A stretch of 64,000 nt of DNA, from NCBI RefSeq assembly GCF_900090205.1, contig NZ_LT607802.1:2728828-2792827 (forward strand). Direction: 5' to 3'. Below the pieces are notes generated by a model. That model was not told the DNA's origin. It saw only the letters and a list, made by a program, of their open reading frames with translations, and ran no database searches. The stretch comes from Vogesella sp. LIG4 (GTDB taxonomy: Bacteria > Pseudomonadota > Gammaproteobacteria > Burkholderiales > Chromobacteriaceae). Made by a program: the position numbers and the translations under genes. Of the stretch, positions 55,938 through 64,000 are shown piece after piece; position 1 is the stretch's first letter, and each line of letters starts with the position of its first letter.

Positions 55938-57890
55938 ATGGACATCATGCAAAACCAGACAACCTTCGCTTCCGACCGTAGCTTCGACGTGATCTGCCTG
56001 GGCCGCCTGGCGGTGGATCTGTACGCCCGCCAGCTGGGGGCGCGTCTGGAAGATGCCAGCAGCCTGGCCAAGTACCTGGGTGGCTCGTCGGGCAATATCG
56101 CCTTCGGCACCGCCCGCCTGGGCCTGAAGTCGGCCATGCTGTCGCGTGTCGGCGACGAACAGATGGGCCGCTTCCTGCTGGAAACGCTGACCCGCGAGGG
56201 CTGCGATGTCAGCCAGGTGAAGATCGACAGCGAACGCCTCACCGGCCTGGTGCTGCTGGGCATCAAGGATCGCGATACCTTCCCGCTGCTGTTCTACCGC
56301 GAGAACTGTGCCGACATGGCGCTGTGCGAGGACGATATCGATGAAGGTTTCATCGCCAGCAGCAAGAGCCTGCTGGTCACCGGCACCCACCTGTCCACCG
56401 AGAAGGTGAATGCCGCCAGCCGCAAGGCGCTGGCCTTTGCCCGCAAGCACAATGTGCGCACCGTGCTGGATATCGATTACCGCCCGGTGCTGTGGGGCCT
56501 GACCGGCCGCGGCGATGGCGAGCAGCGTTTCATCGCCAATGATGGCGTCAGCGCCCACCTGCAATCGGTGCTGCCGCTGTTCGACCTGATCGTGGGGACC
56601 GAAGAGGAATTCCAGATCGCCGGCGGCAAGCCGGCGCTGCTGGACTGCCTGCAGGTGGTGCGCCAGTTGGCGCCGCAGGCGGTGCTGGTGGTCAAGCGCG
56701 GCCCGCTGGGCTGCGCGGTGATCGACGGCGAGGTGCCGGCCGATATCGACGCTGCCTTCACCGTGAAGGGCGCGCAGGTGGAAGTAATGAACGTGCTGGG
56801 TGCCGGTGATGCCTTCCTGTCCGGCTTCCTGTCGGTATGGCTGCGCGGTGGCAATTACGCCGCTGCCTGCCGCACGGCGAATGCCTGCGGCGCGCTAACG
56901 GTATCGCGCCATGGCTGCTCGGTGGCCATGCCCACCCAGGACGAACTGGATTATTTCCTGGGCCTGCCGGTAACGCCACAACGCCCGGGCGAGGATGCCA
57001 CGCTCACCCGTCTGCACCGCGTCAGCGTCAAGCGCCCGCAGTGGGACAATCTGTGCGTGTTCGCCTTCGATCACCGCAACCAGTTCTTCGAGCTGGCGCG
57101 CAAGAACGGCGTGGCGGAAAGCCGCATCACCCGCCTGAAGGAGCTGCTGGTGCAGGCGGTAGGGCAGACCGAGGAAGCCAACAAGCTGCAGGGGCGTATC
57201 GGCATCCTGGTGGATGACCGCTACGGCGAGGATGCCATGTACGCCGCCACCGGCCGTGGCTGGTGGATCGGCCGCCCAATCGAGCTGCCGGGTTCCAACC
57301 CGCTGGAGTTCGACCATGGCCGCGCCATGGCTGCGCGCCTGGAATTCTGGCCGCAGGAACACATCATCAAGTGTCTGGTGCAGTACCACCCGGACGACGA
57401 GGTGGGCAACCGCCTGGAGCAGGAAGCACAGGTGCGCGCGGTTTACGACATGGCGCGCATCAGCGGCCACGAGTTGCTGCTGGAAGTGATCCCGTCCAGG
57501 AAGCTGCCGCAGCAGGCGGATACCGTGCTGCGTGCCATGAAGCGCTTCTACAACCTGGGCATCTATCCGGAGTGGTGGAAGCTGGAATCGATGAGCGCCG
57601 AGCAATGGGCCGAAGTGGATACCCTGCTGGAAGAGCGCGACCCGTACTGCCGCGGCGTGGTGCTGCTGGGCCTGAATGCCCCGGTGAGCGAACTGCGCAA
57701 GGGCTTCGAGCAGGCGCGGGGCAGCCGCAGCTGCCGCGGCTTCATGGTTGGCCGCACGCTGTTCCAGGAACCGTCGCAGCGCTGGCTGGCCGGCGAAATC
57801 GACGATGCCGGCCTGATTGCCGCCGCCCGTCACAACTTTGAAACGCTGATCGACATCTGGCAGGCGCAGCGCCGCCAGGCTCAGCAATAA
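55938..57890 (+). CDS. iolC: IolC kinase fused to DUF2090 (IolJ-like) domain
   Basis: A 650-residue two-domain protein. Residues 15-335 form a PfkB-type kinase, 5-dehydro-2-deoxygluconokinase, with YLGGSSGNIAFGTARLG, LDIDYRPVLWG and the catalytic NVLGAGDAFLSGF. Residues 350-645 are a DUF2090 domain (NLCVFAFDHRNQFFELARK, then WWIGRPIELPGSNPLEFDHG). This domain is thought to act as the aldolase that splits the phosphorylated product into dihydroxyacetone phosphate and malonate semialdehyde, replacing IolJ. No separate IolJ gene is in the window. An ATG three codons later (55947) is an equally possible start. Confidence 0.9.
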   Translation: MDIMQNQTTFASDRSFDVICLGRLAVDLYARQLGARLEDASSLAKYLGGSSGNIAFGTARLGLKSAMLSRVGDEQMGRFLLETLTREGCDVSQVKIDSERLTGLVLLGIKDRDTFPLLFYRENCADMALCEDDIDEGFIASSKSLLVTGTHLSTEKVNAASRKALAFARKHNVRTVLDIDYRPVLWGLTGRGDGEQRFIANDGVSAHLQSVLPLFDLIVGTEEEFQIAGGKPALLDCLQVVRQLAPQAVLVVKRGPLGCAVIDGEVPADIDAAFTVKGAQVEVMNVLGAGDAFLSGFLSVWLRGGNYAAACRTANACGALTVSRHGCSVAMPTQDELDYFLGLPVTPQRPGEDATLTRLHRVSVKRPQWDNLCVFAFDHRNQFFELARKNGVAESRITRLKELLVQAVGQTEEANKLQGRIGILVDDRYGEDAMYAATGRGWWIGRPIELPGSNPLEFDHGRAMAARLEFWPQEHIIKCLVQYHPDDEVGNRLEQEAQVRAVYDMARISGHELLLEVIPSRKLPQQADTVLRAMKRFYNLGIYPEWWKLESMSAEQWAEVDTLLEERDPYCRGVVLLGLNAPVSELRKGFEQARGSRSCRGFMVGRTLFQEPSQRWLAGEIDDAGLIAAARHNFETLIDIWQAQRRQAQQ

Positions 57891-57934
57891 GCACGGCTGT
57901 TACCCCCAAACACAGACAAGAGACGGACAACACT

Positions 57935-58834
57935 ATGACTGCCACATTCAAGGTACGCATCGGCATCAACCCGATTTCCTGGTGTAACGACGACCTGCCG
58001 TCGCTGGGCGGCGAAACTCCGCTGGAAACCATCCTGCGCGAGGGCAGCGAGATCGGCTACCAGGGTTTCGAGCTGGGTAACAAATTCCCGCGCGACTCGG
58101 AGGCACTGAAGGCGGTGCTGGAACCGTACGGCGTGGCCTGTGTGTCCGGCTGGTACTCCGGCTACCTGGCGGAGCGTTCCGCCGAGGAAGAAATCGCCGC
58201 GGTGGAAAGCCATCTGCGCCTGCTGGTGGAAAACGATTGCAAGGTGATGGTGTACGGCGAAGTGGGCGGCTCCATCCAGGGCAGGATCGACACTCCGCTG
58301 TTCAAGCGGCCAACCTTTACCAGCGAGGAAGCCTGGCAGCAGTACGCCGAGCGTCTGAGCAAGTTCGCCCGCCACCTGGCATCGCGCGGCATCAAGCTGG
58401 CCTACCACCACCACATGGGGGCCTTCGTGGAAACGCCGGCCGACGTGGACAAGCTGATGGCGCTGACCGGGCCGGAAGTGGGCCTGCTGTTCGATACCGG
58501 CCACATGTACTTTGCCGGCGGCGATCCGCTCACCGAACTGGACAAGCACATCAACCGCGTGGTGCACGTGCACTGCAAGGATGTGCGCGCCGAGGTGCTG
58601 CGTCTGGCACGCAACGGCAGCTGGAGCTTCCTGCAGTCGGTGCTCAACGGTGCCTTCACCGTGCCGGGTGACGGCGACATCCAGTTCGGCCCCATCATCC
58701 ACCGCCTGGCGCAGCATGGTTACCAGGGCTGGCTGGTGGTGGAGGCGGAGCAGGACCCGACCATCGCGCCGAGCTACGAATACGCGCAGAAGGGCTTCAA
58801 CACCCTGCAGGCGCTGGTTGCGCGCGAATCCTGA
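57935..58834 (+). CDS. iolE: IolE, myo-inosose-2 dehydratase
   Basis: A 299-residue TIM-barrel enzyme that removes water from 2-keto-myo-inositol. The IolE start pattern INPISWCNDDLPSLGG is clear. It is followed by GYQGFELGNKFPRD, LAYHHHMGAFVETPADVDKL, GLLFDTGHMYFAGGDP, VHVHCKDVRAEVL and WLVVEAEQDPTIAPS, which hold the metal-binding Glu, Asp and His residues. It follows iolC by 44 bp and precedes iolB by 10 bp. Confidence 0.94.
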   Translation: MTATFKVRIGINPISWCNDDLPSLGGETPLETILREGSEIGYQGFELGNKFPRDSEALKAVLEPYGVACVSGWYSGYLAERSAEEEIAAVESHLRLLVENDCKVMVYGEVGGSIQGRIDTPLFKRPTFTSEEAWQQYAERLSKFARHLASRGIKLAYHHHMGAFVETPADVDKLMALTGPEVGLLFDTGHMYFAGGDPLTELDKHINRVVHVHCKDVRAEVLRLARNGSWSFLQSVLNGAFTVPGDGDIQFGPIIHRLAQHGYQGWLVVEAEQDPTIAPSYEYAQKGFNTLQALVARES

Positions 58835-58844
58835 GGAGGCTCAC

Positions 58845-59642
58845 ATGAATTTGCTGGTGAAGGCGGACAAGGCAGGCAAGCCGCTGGTGGACGTGACCCC
58901 GGCATCGGCCGGCTGGACCCACGTGGGTTTCCGTGCGGTAAAGCTGGCGCCGCGGGAGCGCGAGCTGTGGCAGCAGCCGGGCCGCGAGTGCTGCGTGGTG
59001 ATCCTGGCCGGCAAGGTCAGCGTGCGGGTGGGCGAGCAGCTGTGGAGCCACCTGGGCGAGCGCCAGAGCGTGTTCGACGACATGGCGCCGTACGCGGTGT
59101 ACGCACCACCGGGGGCGGAGGTGGAAGTGACTGCCGAAAGCGCTGCCGAAGTGGCGTTCTGCTCAGCACCGTCGGCCGGCAACCACCCAGCGCGGCTGAT
59201 CACCCCGGACAGCATGCAGCGCAGCGTGCGCGGCAAGGAAGCCAATACCCGCTACGTGACCGACATCCTGCCGCAGACCGAGCCGGCGGACGGCCTGCTG
59301 GTGGTGGAGGTGCGCACCCCGTCCGGCCATTCCTCCAGTTACCCGCCGCACAAGCACGACCGCGATGCCTTGCCGGAAGAAAGCATTCTGGAAGAAACCT
59401 ACTACCACCGGCTGAACCCGGCGCAGGGCTTTGCCTTCCAGCGCGTGTACACCGACGACCGCCGCATCGACCAGGCCATGGCGGTGGAAGACCACGACGT
59501 GGTGATGGTGCCGGAAGGCTACCACCCGGTGAGCGTGCCCTACGGCTATGAATCCTACTATCTCAATGTGATGGCCGGGCCGAAGCGCGAATGGTGCTTC
59601 AAGAACGACCCGGCGCACGAGTGGATCATCGCCAAGCCGTAA
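58845..59642 (+). CDS. iolB: IolB, 5-deoxy-glucuronate isomerase
   Basis: A 265-residue cupin-type isomerase turning 5-deoxy-glucuronate into 2-deoxy-5-keto-gluconate. Family segments [36 protein letters not shown] (metal-binding His residues), [20 protein letters not shown] and [20 protein letters not shown] are complete. The start MNLLVKAD has GAGGAGG eight bases upstream; longer frames are shadows of iolE. Confidence 0.94.
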   Translation: MNLLVKADKAGKPLVDVTPASAGWTHVGFRAVKLAPRERELWQQPGRECCVVILAGKVSVRVGEQLWSHLGERQSVFDDMAPYAVYAPPGAEVEVTAESAAEVAFCSAPSAGNHPARLITPDSMQRSVRGKEANTRYVTDILPQTEPADGLLVVEVRTPSGHSSSYPPHKHDRDALPEESILEETYYHRLNPAQGFAFQRVYTDDRRIDQAMAVEDHDVVMVPEGYHPVSVPYGYESYYLNVMAGPKREWCFKNDPAHEWIIAKP

Positions 59643-59728
59643 CCCAACCCACCCGACATGACGAACAGGGCCGGCCCGCCTGCGGGCCGCCAGGGCAGCG
59701 CTTTGCCCGCCAGCAGAGGACTACGCAT

Positions 59729-61225
59729 ATGAACCGCATCATTTCCCACTACATCAACGGTCAGCACAGCGCCGGCACCGGTACGCGCAACAGCGCCGTT
59801 TACAACCCCGCCAGCGGCAAGGTACAGGCCGAGGTGGTACTGGCCGAGCAGGCCGATGTCAATGCCGTTGTCGCCGCCGCCAGGGCCGCCTTTCCGGCCT
59901 GGAGTGAAACCGCGCCGCTGCGCCGCGCCCGCATCATGTTCAAGTTCAAGATGCTGCTGGAAGCGCGCCAGGACGAACTGGCGGCGCTGATCAGCAGCGA
60001 GCACGGCAAGGTGCATTCCGATGCGCTGGGCGAAGTGACCCGTGGTCTGGAAGTGGTGGAGTTCGCCTGCGGCATTCCGCAGCTGCTGAAAGGCGAGTAC
60101 ACCGAACAGGTTGGCCGCGGCATCGACGCCTGGACCATGCGCCAGGCGCTGGGCGTGGTGGCCGGCATCACCCCGTTCAACTTCCCGGCCATGGTGCCGA
60201 TGTGGATGTTCCCGGTGGCCATTGCCTGCGGCAACACTTTCATCCTCAAGCCGTCGGAGCGTGACCCGTCCGCCGCGCTGTTCATTGCCGAACTGCTGAG
60301 CGAAGCCGGTCTGCCGGACGGCGTGTTCAACGTGCTGCAGGGCGACAAGCTGGCGGTGGACGGCCTGCTGACCCACCCGGACGTGCAGGCGGTGAGCTTC
60401 GTCGGCTCCACGCCGATTGCGCAGTACATCTACGAAACCGGCGCCCGTCACGGCAAGCGCGTGCAGGCGCTGGGCGGTGCCAAGAACCATATGGTGGTAA
60501 TGCCGGATGCCGACCTGGAGCAGACCGTTGATGCGCTGATGGGCGCGGCCTACGGTTCCGCCGGCGAGCGCTGCATGGCGATCTCGGTGGCGGTGGCGGT
60601 GGGCGACGTGGCCGACAAGCTGGTGGCCAGCCTGTCCGAGCGCCTCAAGACGCTGAAAGTGGGGCCGGGCAGCGACCCTAAGTCGGAAATGGGCCCGCTG
60701 GTGACCCGCGCCCACTTCGACAAGGTGTGCGGCTACGTGGCGCGCGGCGTGGAAGAGGGCGCCAGCCTGGTGGTGGACGGCCGCGGCCTGACCGTGCCGG
60801 GCTGCGAGGACGGCTTCTTCCTGGGGGGCTGCCTGTTCGACAACGTCACCACCGACATGACCATCTATAAGGAAGAGATTTTCGGCCCGGTGCTGGCCAT
60901 CGTGCGCGTGGACAGCTTTGCCGAGGCGGTGGAGATGATCAACGCCCATGCCTTCGGCAACGGTACCGCCATCTTCACCCGCGACGGCGATGCCGCACGC
61001 GAATTCACCCATCGCATCCAGGTGGGCATGGTAGGCGTCAACGTGCCGCTGCCGGTGCCGATGGCCTTCCACAGTTTTGGCGGTTGGAAAGCCTCGCTGT
61101 TCGGCGATCATCACATGCATGGCCCGGAAGGCGTGCGTTTCTACACCCGCATGAAGGCGGTGACCACCCGCTGGCCGACCGGCATCCGCGCCGGCGCCGA
61201 GTTCGCCATGCCGACCATGAAGTAA
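59729..61225 (+). CDS. iolA: IolA/MmsA, methylmalonate-semialdehyde dehydrogenase
   Basis: A 498-residue CoA-acylating aldehyde dehydrogenase converting malonate semialdehyde to acetyl-CoA. The motifs are [39 protein letters not shown] and the catalytic Cys282 in [21 protein letters not shown] and the family ending [14 protein letters not shown] are also present. The start has AGAGGA before it. It is the last gene of the iolC-E-B-A unit, closed by a terminator at 61261. Confidence 0.94.
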   Translation: MNRIISHYINGQHSAGTGTRNSAVYNPASGKVQAEVVLAEQADVNAVVAAARAAFPAWSETAPLRRARIMFKFKMLLEARQDELAALISSEHGKVHSDALGEVTRGLEVVEFACGIPQLLKGEYTEQVGRGIDAWTMRQALGVVAGITPFNFPAMVPMWMFPVAIACGNTFILKPSERDPSAALFIAELLSEAGLPDGVFNVLQGDKLAVDGLLTHPDVQAVSFVGSTPIAQYIYETGARHGKRVQALGGAKNHMVVMPDADLEQTVDALMGAAYGSAGERCMAISVAVAVGDVADKLVASLSERLKTLKVGPGSDPKSEMGPLVTRAHFDKVCGYVARGVEEGASLVVDGRGLTVPGCEDGFFLGGCLFDNVTTDMTIYKEEIFGPVLAIVRVDSFAEAVEMINAHAFGNGTAIFTRDGDAAREFTHRIQVGMVGVNVPLPVPMAFHSFGGWKASLFGDHHMHGPEGVRFYTRMKAVTTRWPTGIRAGAEFAMPTMK

Positions 61226-61260
61226 ACCCTCACGCGACTCTCCCAAGACGCTGTGTTTAT

Positions 61261-61286
61261 GCCACCCCACGAGGGTGGCTTTTTTC
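61261..61286 (+). terminator. Intrinsic terminator after iolA
   Basis: GCCACCC-CACGA-GGGTGGC followed by TTTTTT, 35 bp after the iolA stop codon. Confidence 0.82.
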
Positions 61287-61363
61287 TGGCATCCAATTTG
61301 CTGCGCCTGGCCAGGCGGGCAGTGGTTTGCCAGCCGCCTGCTGGCGTGGCCATTGTGACTGTT

Positions 61364-61379
61364 GTGTTGTTTACAACAC
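61364..61379. promoter_or_regulatory. Isolated palindrome, GntR-like operator candidate
   Basis: GTGTTGTTTACAACAC has the core TTGTTTACAA, close to the TTGTNTACAA pattern of some GntR-family sites. No GntR gene or start codon is nearby, so the assignment is weak. Confidence 0.3.
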
Positions 61380-62532
61380 TTTTGATTAAAATCATTGCCA
61401 GTTGCGGCGGCAGCCTGCTGCGGCGGGCGGCATGGTTGGCCGCAAGGCCGGCAGGGGAGGTCGGCAGCGACGATATGCCGTTTGCTTTTTTGTTGCTGTC
61501 ATATTTGCTGGCGCAGGGTTTGCCGGGCCGCTGCTGGCCGCTGCGTGGCGGGCCGCAGTGGGCATGCTCCCGGAGCCTGCTGGGGCAAGGCCGACAGCCA
61601 GGGTGCCTGTTTGGCCCGATAACAACCGCGGGAAGGGGAGGAAACGACGTCGGCATTTCTCGCCGCTGGCCGCGATGCCGGACCACCTAGCGACTGTTTA
61701 CGATTATCGACGGCTGTTGTTGAGAATATTGAGCGCCATGTCAGTGCATGACCGCTGAAACGGCCATTTAATGGTGCAGAGCAGCGAAAAAGTGTTAAAC
61801 GGAAAAGACAGAAACAGGGCTTGCGTAAAATTTATTAAACAATATACTGGGTAAAGGTCGATACAGATGTGTTGGCCGAACCGTCCGGATGGCGCCGCGC
61901 AGGAGGAGACTGCGGTGTAAAAAAACAGCCACCGGTCGTCTTGGTAGTCCGACAGACGGTGCGCGTATCAGTAACGGGTACGACGAAAACAGCAACGGCA
62001 AACCTGGTGCGGCAAATCAATAAGTGCTGCAGCCAGGCGGAGAAATAGAGATGATCCGCTCCAGCGAACATCATCAGACATGCGGTGACAGACCAGGCCA
62101 TTTGGCAGGTGCAGGCGTAGTAGTAAGCGCGGCAGCTGCGGCAGGCTGTTTCCCGTTCCCAGGTACTTCCGAACAGTTCATTTTCGGCAAAGATGGCGGC
62201 CGTTTCGCCGCCGTACTGCCGCAGGCAACTGCCCAACTTCAAGCCCACAGCTCAGGGCCTCCCTTATATACTCGCTAGCCCGCCGGCGGCCCCTTCCCCG
62301 CAGGGTGGGACGATCGTGTGGATAGGGTGCATACTTAAGTTCGCCGGGCATAAACGGTGGGCATAAAATGGTCTTGGGCGATACTTCGTAGTCGTACGCC
62401 TTGGTGCGTGCCTGGCGGGACCTTGACCGGTAATCCGTTTTGGCAGTTGGAATGAATATCTTTGAGTGTCCAATGCAGAATCACGTCAAACCTGCATGGG
62501 CTGTTTCTGAAAACTTGTGGATGGGAAACTGT

Positions 62533-63633
62533 ATGAAAATCAAAAAATCAGTGAAGCTGCTGTGTTCCTTGATGCTGCTGGCGCCCAGCATGCATGCCGT
62601 GGCCGAGGACCAGATGCTGAACGTCTACAACTGGTCCGACTACATCGCGGATCAGACAATTCCTCGTTTCCAGTCTGAAACGCACGTCAAGGTGAAGTAC
62701 GACGTCTACGACAGCGACGACACCCTGCAAGCCAAGATGCTGACCGGCAAGGCCGGCTACGACATCGTGGTGCCGACTTCCAACTACATGGCACGCCAGA
62801 TCGAAGCCGGTATCTACCAGAAGCTCGACAAGTCCAAGCTGCCGAACCTGAAGAACCTGGATCCGGTCGTGATGGCGCAGGTTGCCGGTGCCGATCCGGG
62901 CAACAAGTTCGGTGTACCCTGGGCCTACGGTACCGATGGTCTGGGCTACAACCTGAACAAGGTTAATGCCGCTCTGGGTCCGAATGCCCCGCTGGACAGC
63001 TGGGACATCCTGTTCAAGCCGGAATACGTTTCCAAGCTGAAAGGTTGTGGCGTGTCGATGCTGGATCAGGCCGCCGACGTGTTTGCAGTAACGCTGCACT
63101 ACATTGGCCGCGATCCGAACAGCAAGAACCCGGCCGACTACCAGGCTGCGTTCGAAGCGCTGAAGAAAATCCGCCCCTACATCACCCAGTTCAACTCCTC
63201 CGGCTACATCAACGACCTGGCCAACGGCGACATCTGCTTCGCCCTGGGCTGGTCCGGTGACGTGAACATCGCCAAGCACCGCGCTGCCGAAGCCGGCAAG
63301 AGCTACAAGATCCAGTACACCATTCCGAAGAGCGGTGCCCCGATCTGGTTTGACGTGATGGTGATTCCGAAGGATGCAGCGCACCCGGAAAATGCTCACA
63401 AGTGGATCAACTACATTGAAGATCCGAAAGTGAACGCCGAGATCACCAACAAGGTGTTCTACCCGACCGCCAACGCGGAAGCCAAGAAGTACGTGAAGCC
63501 GGAGATCGCCAACGATCCGGCGGTATACCCGCCGCCGGCTGTCATGAAAACGCTTTTCCTGATGAAGCCGCTGCCGGCAGACATTCTGCGTCTGGAAAAC
63601 CGGCTGTGGACTCAACTCAAAACCGGTCACTAA
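62533..63633 (+). CDS. potF: PotF-like putrescine-binding protein
   Basis: A 366-residue periplasmic polyamine-binding protein. Its signal peptide (MKIKKSVKLLCSLMLLAPSM and following) ends near HAVAE. The mature start LNVYNWSDYIAD and segments YDIVVPTSNYMARQI, PWAYGTDGLGYN, FALGWSGDVNIAKHRA and IPKSGAPIWFDVM match PotF/SpuD. It feeds putrescine to a PotGHI transporter, whose ATPase gene begins downstream. The ATG at 62533 is preferred because GGGAAAC is suitably spaced. Codon use is less GC-biased, as in highly expressed genes. Confidence 0.92.
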   Translation: MKIKKSVKLLCSLMLLAPSMHAVAEDQMLNVYNWSDYIADQTIPRFQSETHVKVKYDVYDSDDTLQAKMLTGKAGYDIVVPTSNYMARQIEAGIYQKLDKSKLPNLKNLDPVVMAQVAGADPGNKFGVPWAYGTDGLGYNLNKVNAALGPNAPLDSWDILFKPEYVSKLKGCGVSMLDQAADVFAVTLHYIGRDPNSKNPADYQAAFEALKKIRPYITQFNSSGYINDLANGDICFALGWSGDVNIAKHRAAEAGKSYKIQYTIPKSGAPIWFDVMVIPKDAAHPENAHKWINYIEDPKVNAEITNKVFYPTANAEAKKYVKPEIANDPAVYPPPAVMKTLFLMKPLPADILRLENRLWTQLKTGH

Positions 63634-63680
63634 ACGACCAAATCTGCAACAATCTGTTTAAATAGCCCCGGTTTTCTGCT

Positions 63681-63703
63681 GCCGCCCGCCCCTGGCGGGC
63701 GGC
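63681..63703 (+). promoter_or_regulatory. GC-rich intra-operon hairpin between potF and potG
   Basis: GCCGCCCGCC-CCT-GGCGGGCGGC is a perfect 10-bp stem without a T-run. It may protect the 3' end of the potF message, so that binding protein is made in excess of the transporter. Confidence 0.5.
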
Positions 63704-63753
63704 AAGGGGCGGACTTTGCCTACTATATCTACAAGAGTGAAATAGAGAAGATC

Positions 63754-64000
63754 ATGACTATGCCCATGAGCCATCGTGAGAAGGAAGCCATCCAGGCATC
63801 AAAGGCTGACTTCATTCAGATTATCGACGTCGTCAAGAAGTTCGGCGATGCGACTGCCGTCAATCATGTGAGCCTGAGCGTGGCCAAGAACGAGCTGTTC
63901 GCTCTGCTGGGGAGCTCGGGGTGCGGTAAATCCACCCTGCTGCGCATCCTCGCCGGCTTCGAAACCGCCACCTCCGGCCGCGTGCTGATCGATGGCGACG
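63754..64000 (+). CDS. potG: PotG-like putrescine transporter ATPase, partial
   Basis: The first 82 codons of an ABC ATPase, cut by the window edge. It starts [14 protein letters not shown], continues [19 protein letters not shown] and has Walker [19 protein letters not shown], then [13 protein letters not shown]. The N-terminal extension and position after potF fit PotG of the putrescine importer. It would power uptake with PotH and PotI, expected beyond the window. Confidence 0.9.
   Translation, partial: MTMPMSHREKEAIQASKADFIQIIDVVKKFGDATAVNHVSLSVAKNELFALLGSSGCGKSTLLRILAGFETATSGRVLIDGD

Larger units (their letters stand above)
61226..62532. other. Long gene-free region between iolA and potF
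   Basis: No convincing gene is seen in these 1307 bases; frames of 60-145 codons have frame-shadow composition and no family match. Contents noted are the iolA terminator (61261-61286), a palindrome GTGTTGTTTACAACAC (61364-61379) resembling a GntR-type site, one 10-mer (61435-61444) and a possible potF leader. A small regulatory RNA cannot be excluded. Confidence 0.5.

Overview
The window is GC-rich proteobacterial DNA. The gene families (HpnCDE squalene synthesis, LolCD, RadA, NudB, PotFG, a complete inositol pathway), together with a very frequent 10-mer that looks like a DNA uptake sequence, suggest a betaproteobacterium of the order Neisseriales, Chromobacteriaceae-like (Vogesella, Chromobacterium or Aquitalea type). 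The genus is an inference from general resemblance; there is no rRNA in the window. No phage, plasmid origin or CRISPR array was seen.

Layout. 1-364 is the 3' end of a chemotaxis receptor, followed by a betaproteobacterial-type intergenic repeat. 729-5920 (minus) is a catabolic operon of ureohydrolase (agmatinase/guanidinobutyrase type), NTF2-like protein, aldehyde dehydrogenase, NCS1 permease and nitrilase-family amidase, with a divergent LysR regulator; use of a guanidino compound is the most likely role. 7258-14071 is accessory: a DUF1348 protein, a secreted S53 (sedolisin) peptidase in AT-richer DNA, a membrane-anchored Mrr-type nuclease, a frameshifted HigA-like antitoxin, and a DUF5343/Swt1-HEPN gene pair. 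It ends in degenerate DNA beside tRNA-Glu and tRNA-Ala.

14406-30276 is mostly housekeeping: hpnC-hpnD-hpnE plus a short-chain dehydrogenase lacking its catalytic Tyr, a lipoprotein, radA, a sigma/anti-sigma pair, DUF2325, an EF-hand-like protein, ubiB, an NlpC/P60 hydrolase, lolC-lolD, an MscS channel, a FixJ-type regulator and nudB. 30409-35380 holds a response regulator and a 1415-residue hybrid histidine kinase.

35390-61225 is a large inositol catabolic region. It encodes uptake (two periplasmic binding proteins, IatA, IatP), four Gfo/Idh/MocA dehydrogenases (including IolG), three IolI/IolE-like TIM-barrel proteins, IolD, an IolC kinase fused to DUF2090, IolE, IolB and IolA. There are three regulators: two LacI-type and one RpiR-type (IolR). 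The DNA shows matching control sites: GAA-N6-TTC palindromes at five promoter regions, and three TTTGCAACCGGTWGCAAA operators in the promoter region next to the first LacI gene. The window ends with potF and the start of potG (putrescine uptake).

Three repeat systems cross the window: the 10-mer GTTGGCCGCA (about 44 perfect copies by hand count on both strands, some paired into terminator-like hairpins); a ~140-bp MITE-like element (family A) with inverted ends; and a ~130-bp element (family B) found twice, each time right at the stop codon of a minus-strand gene.
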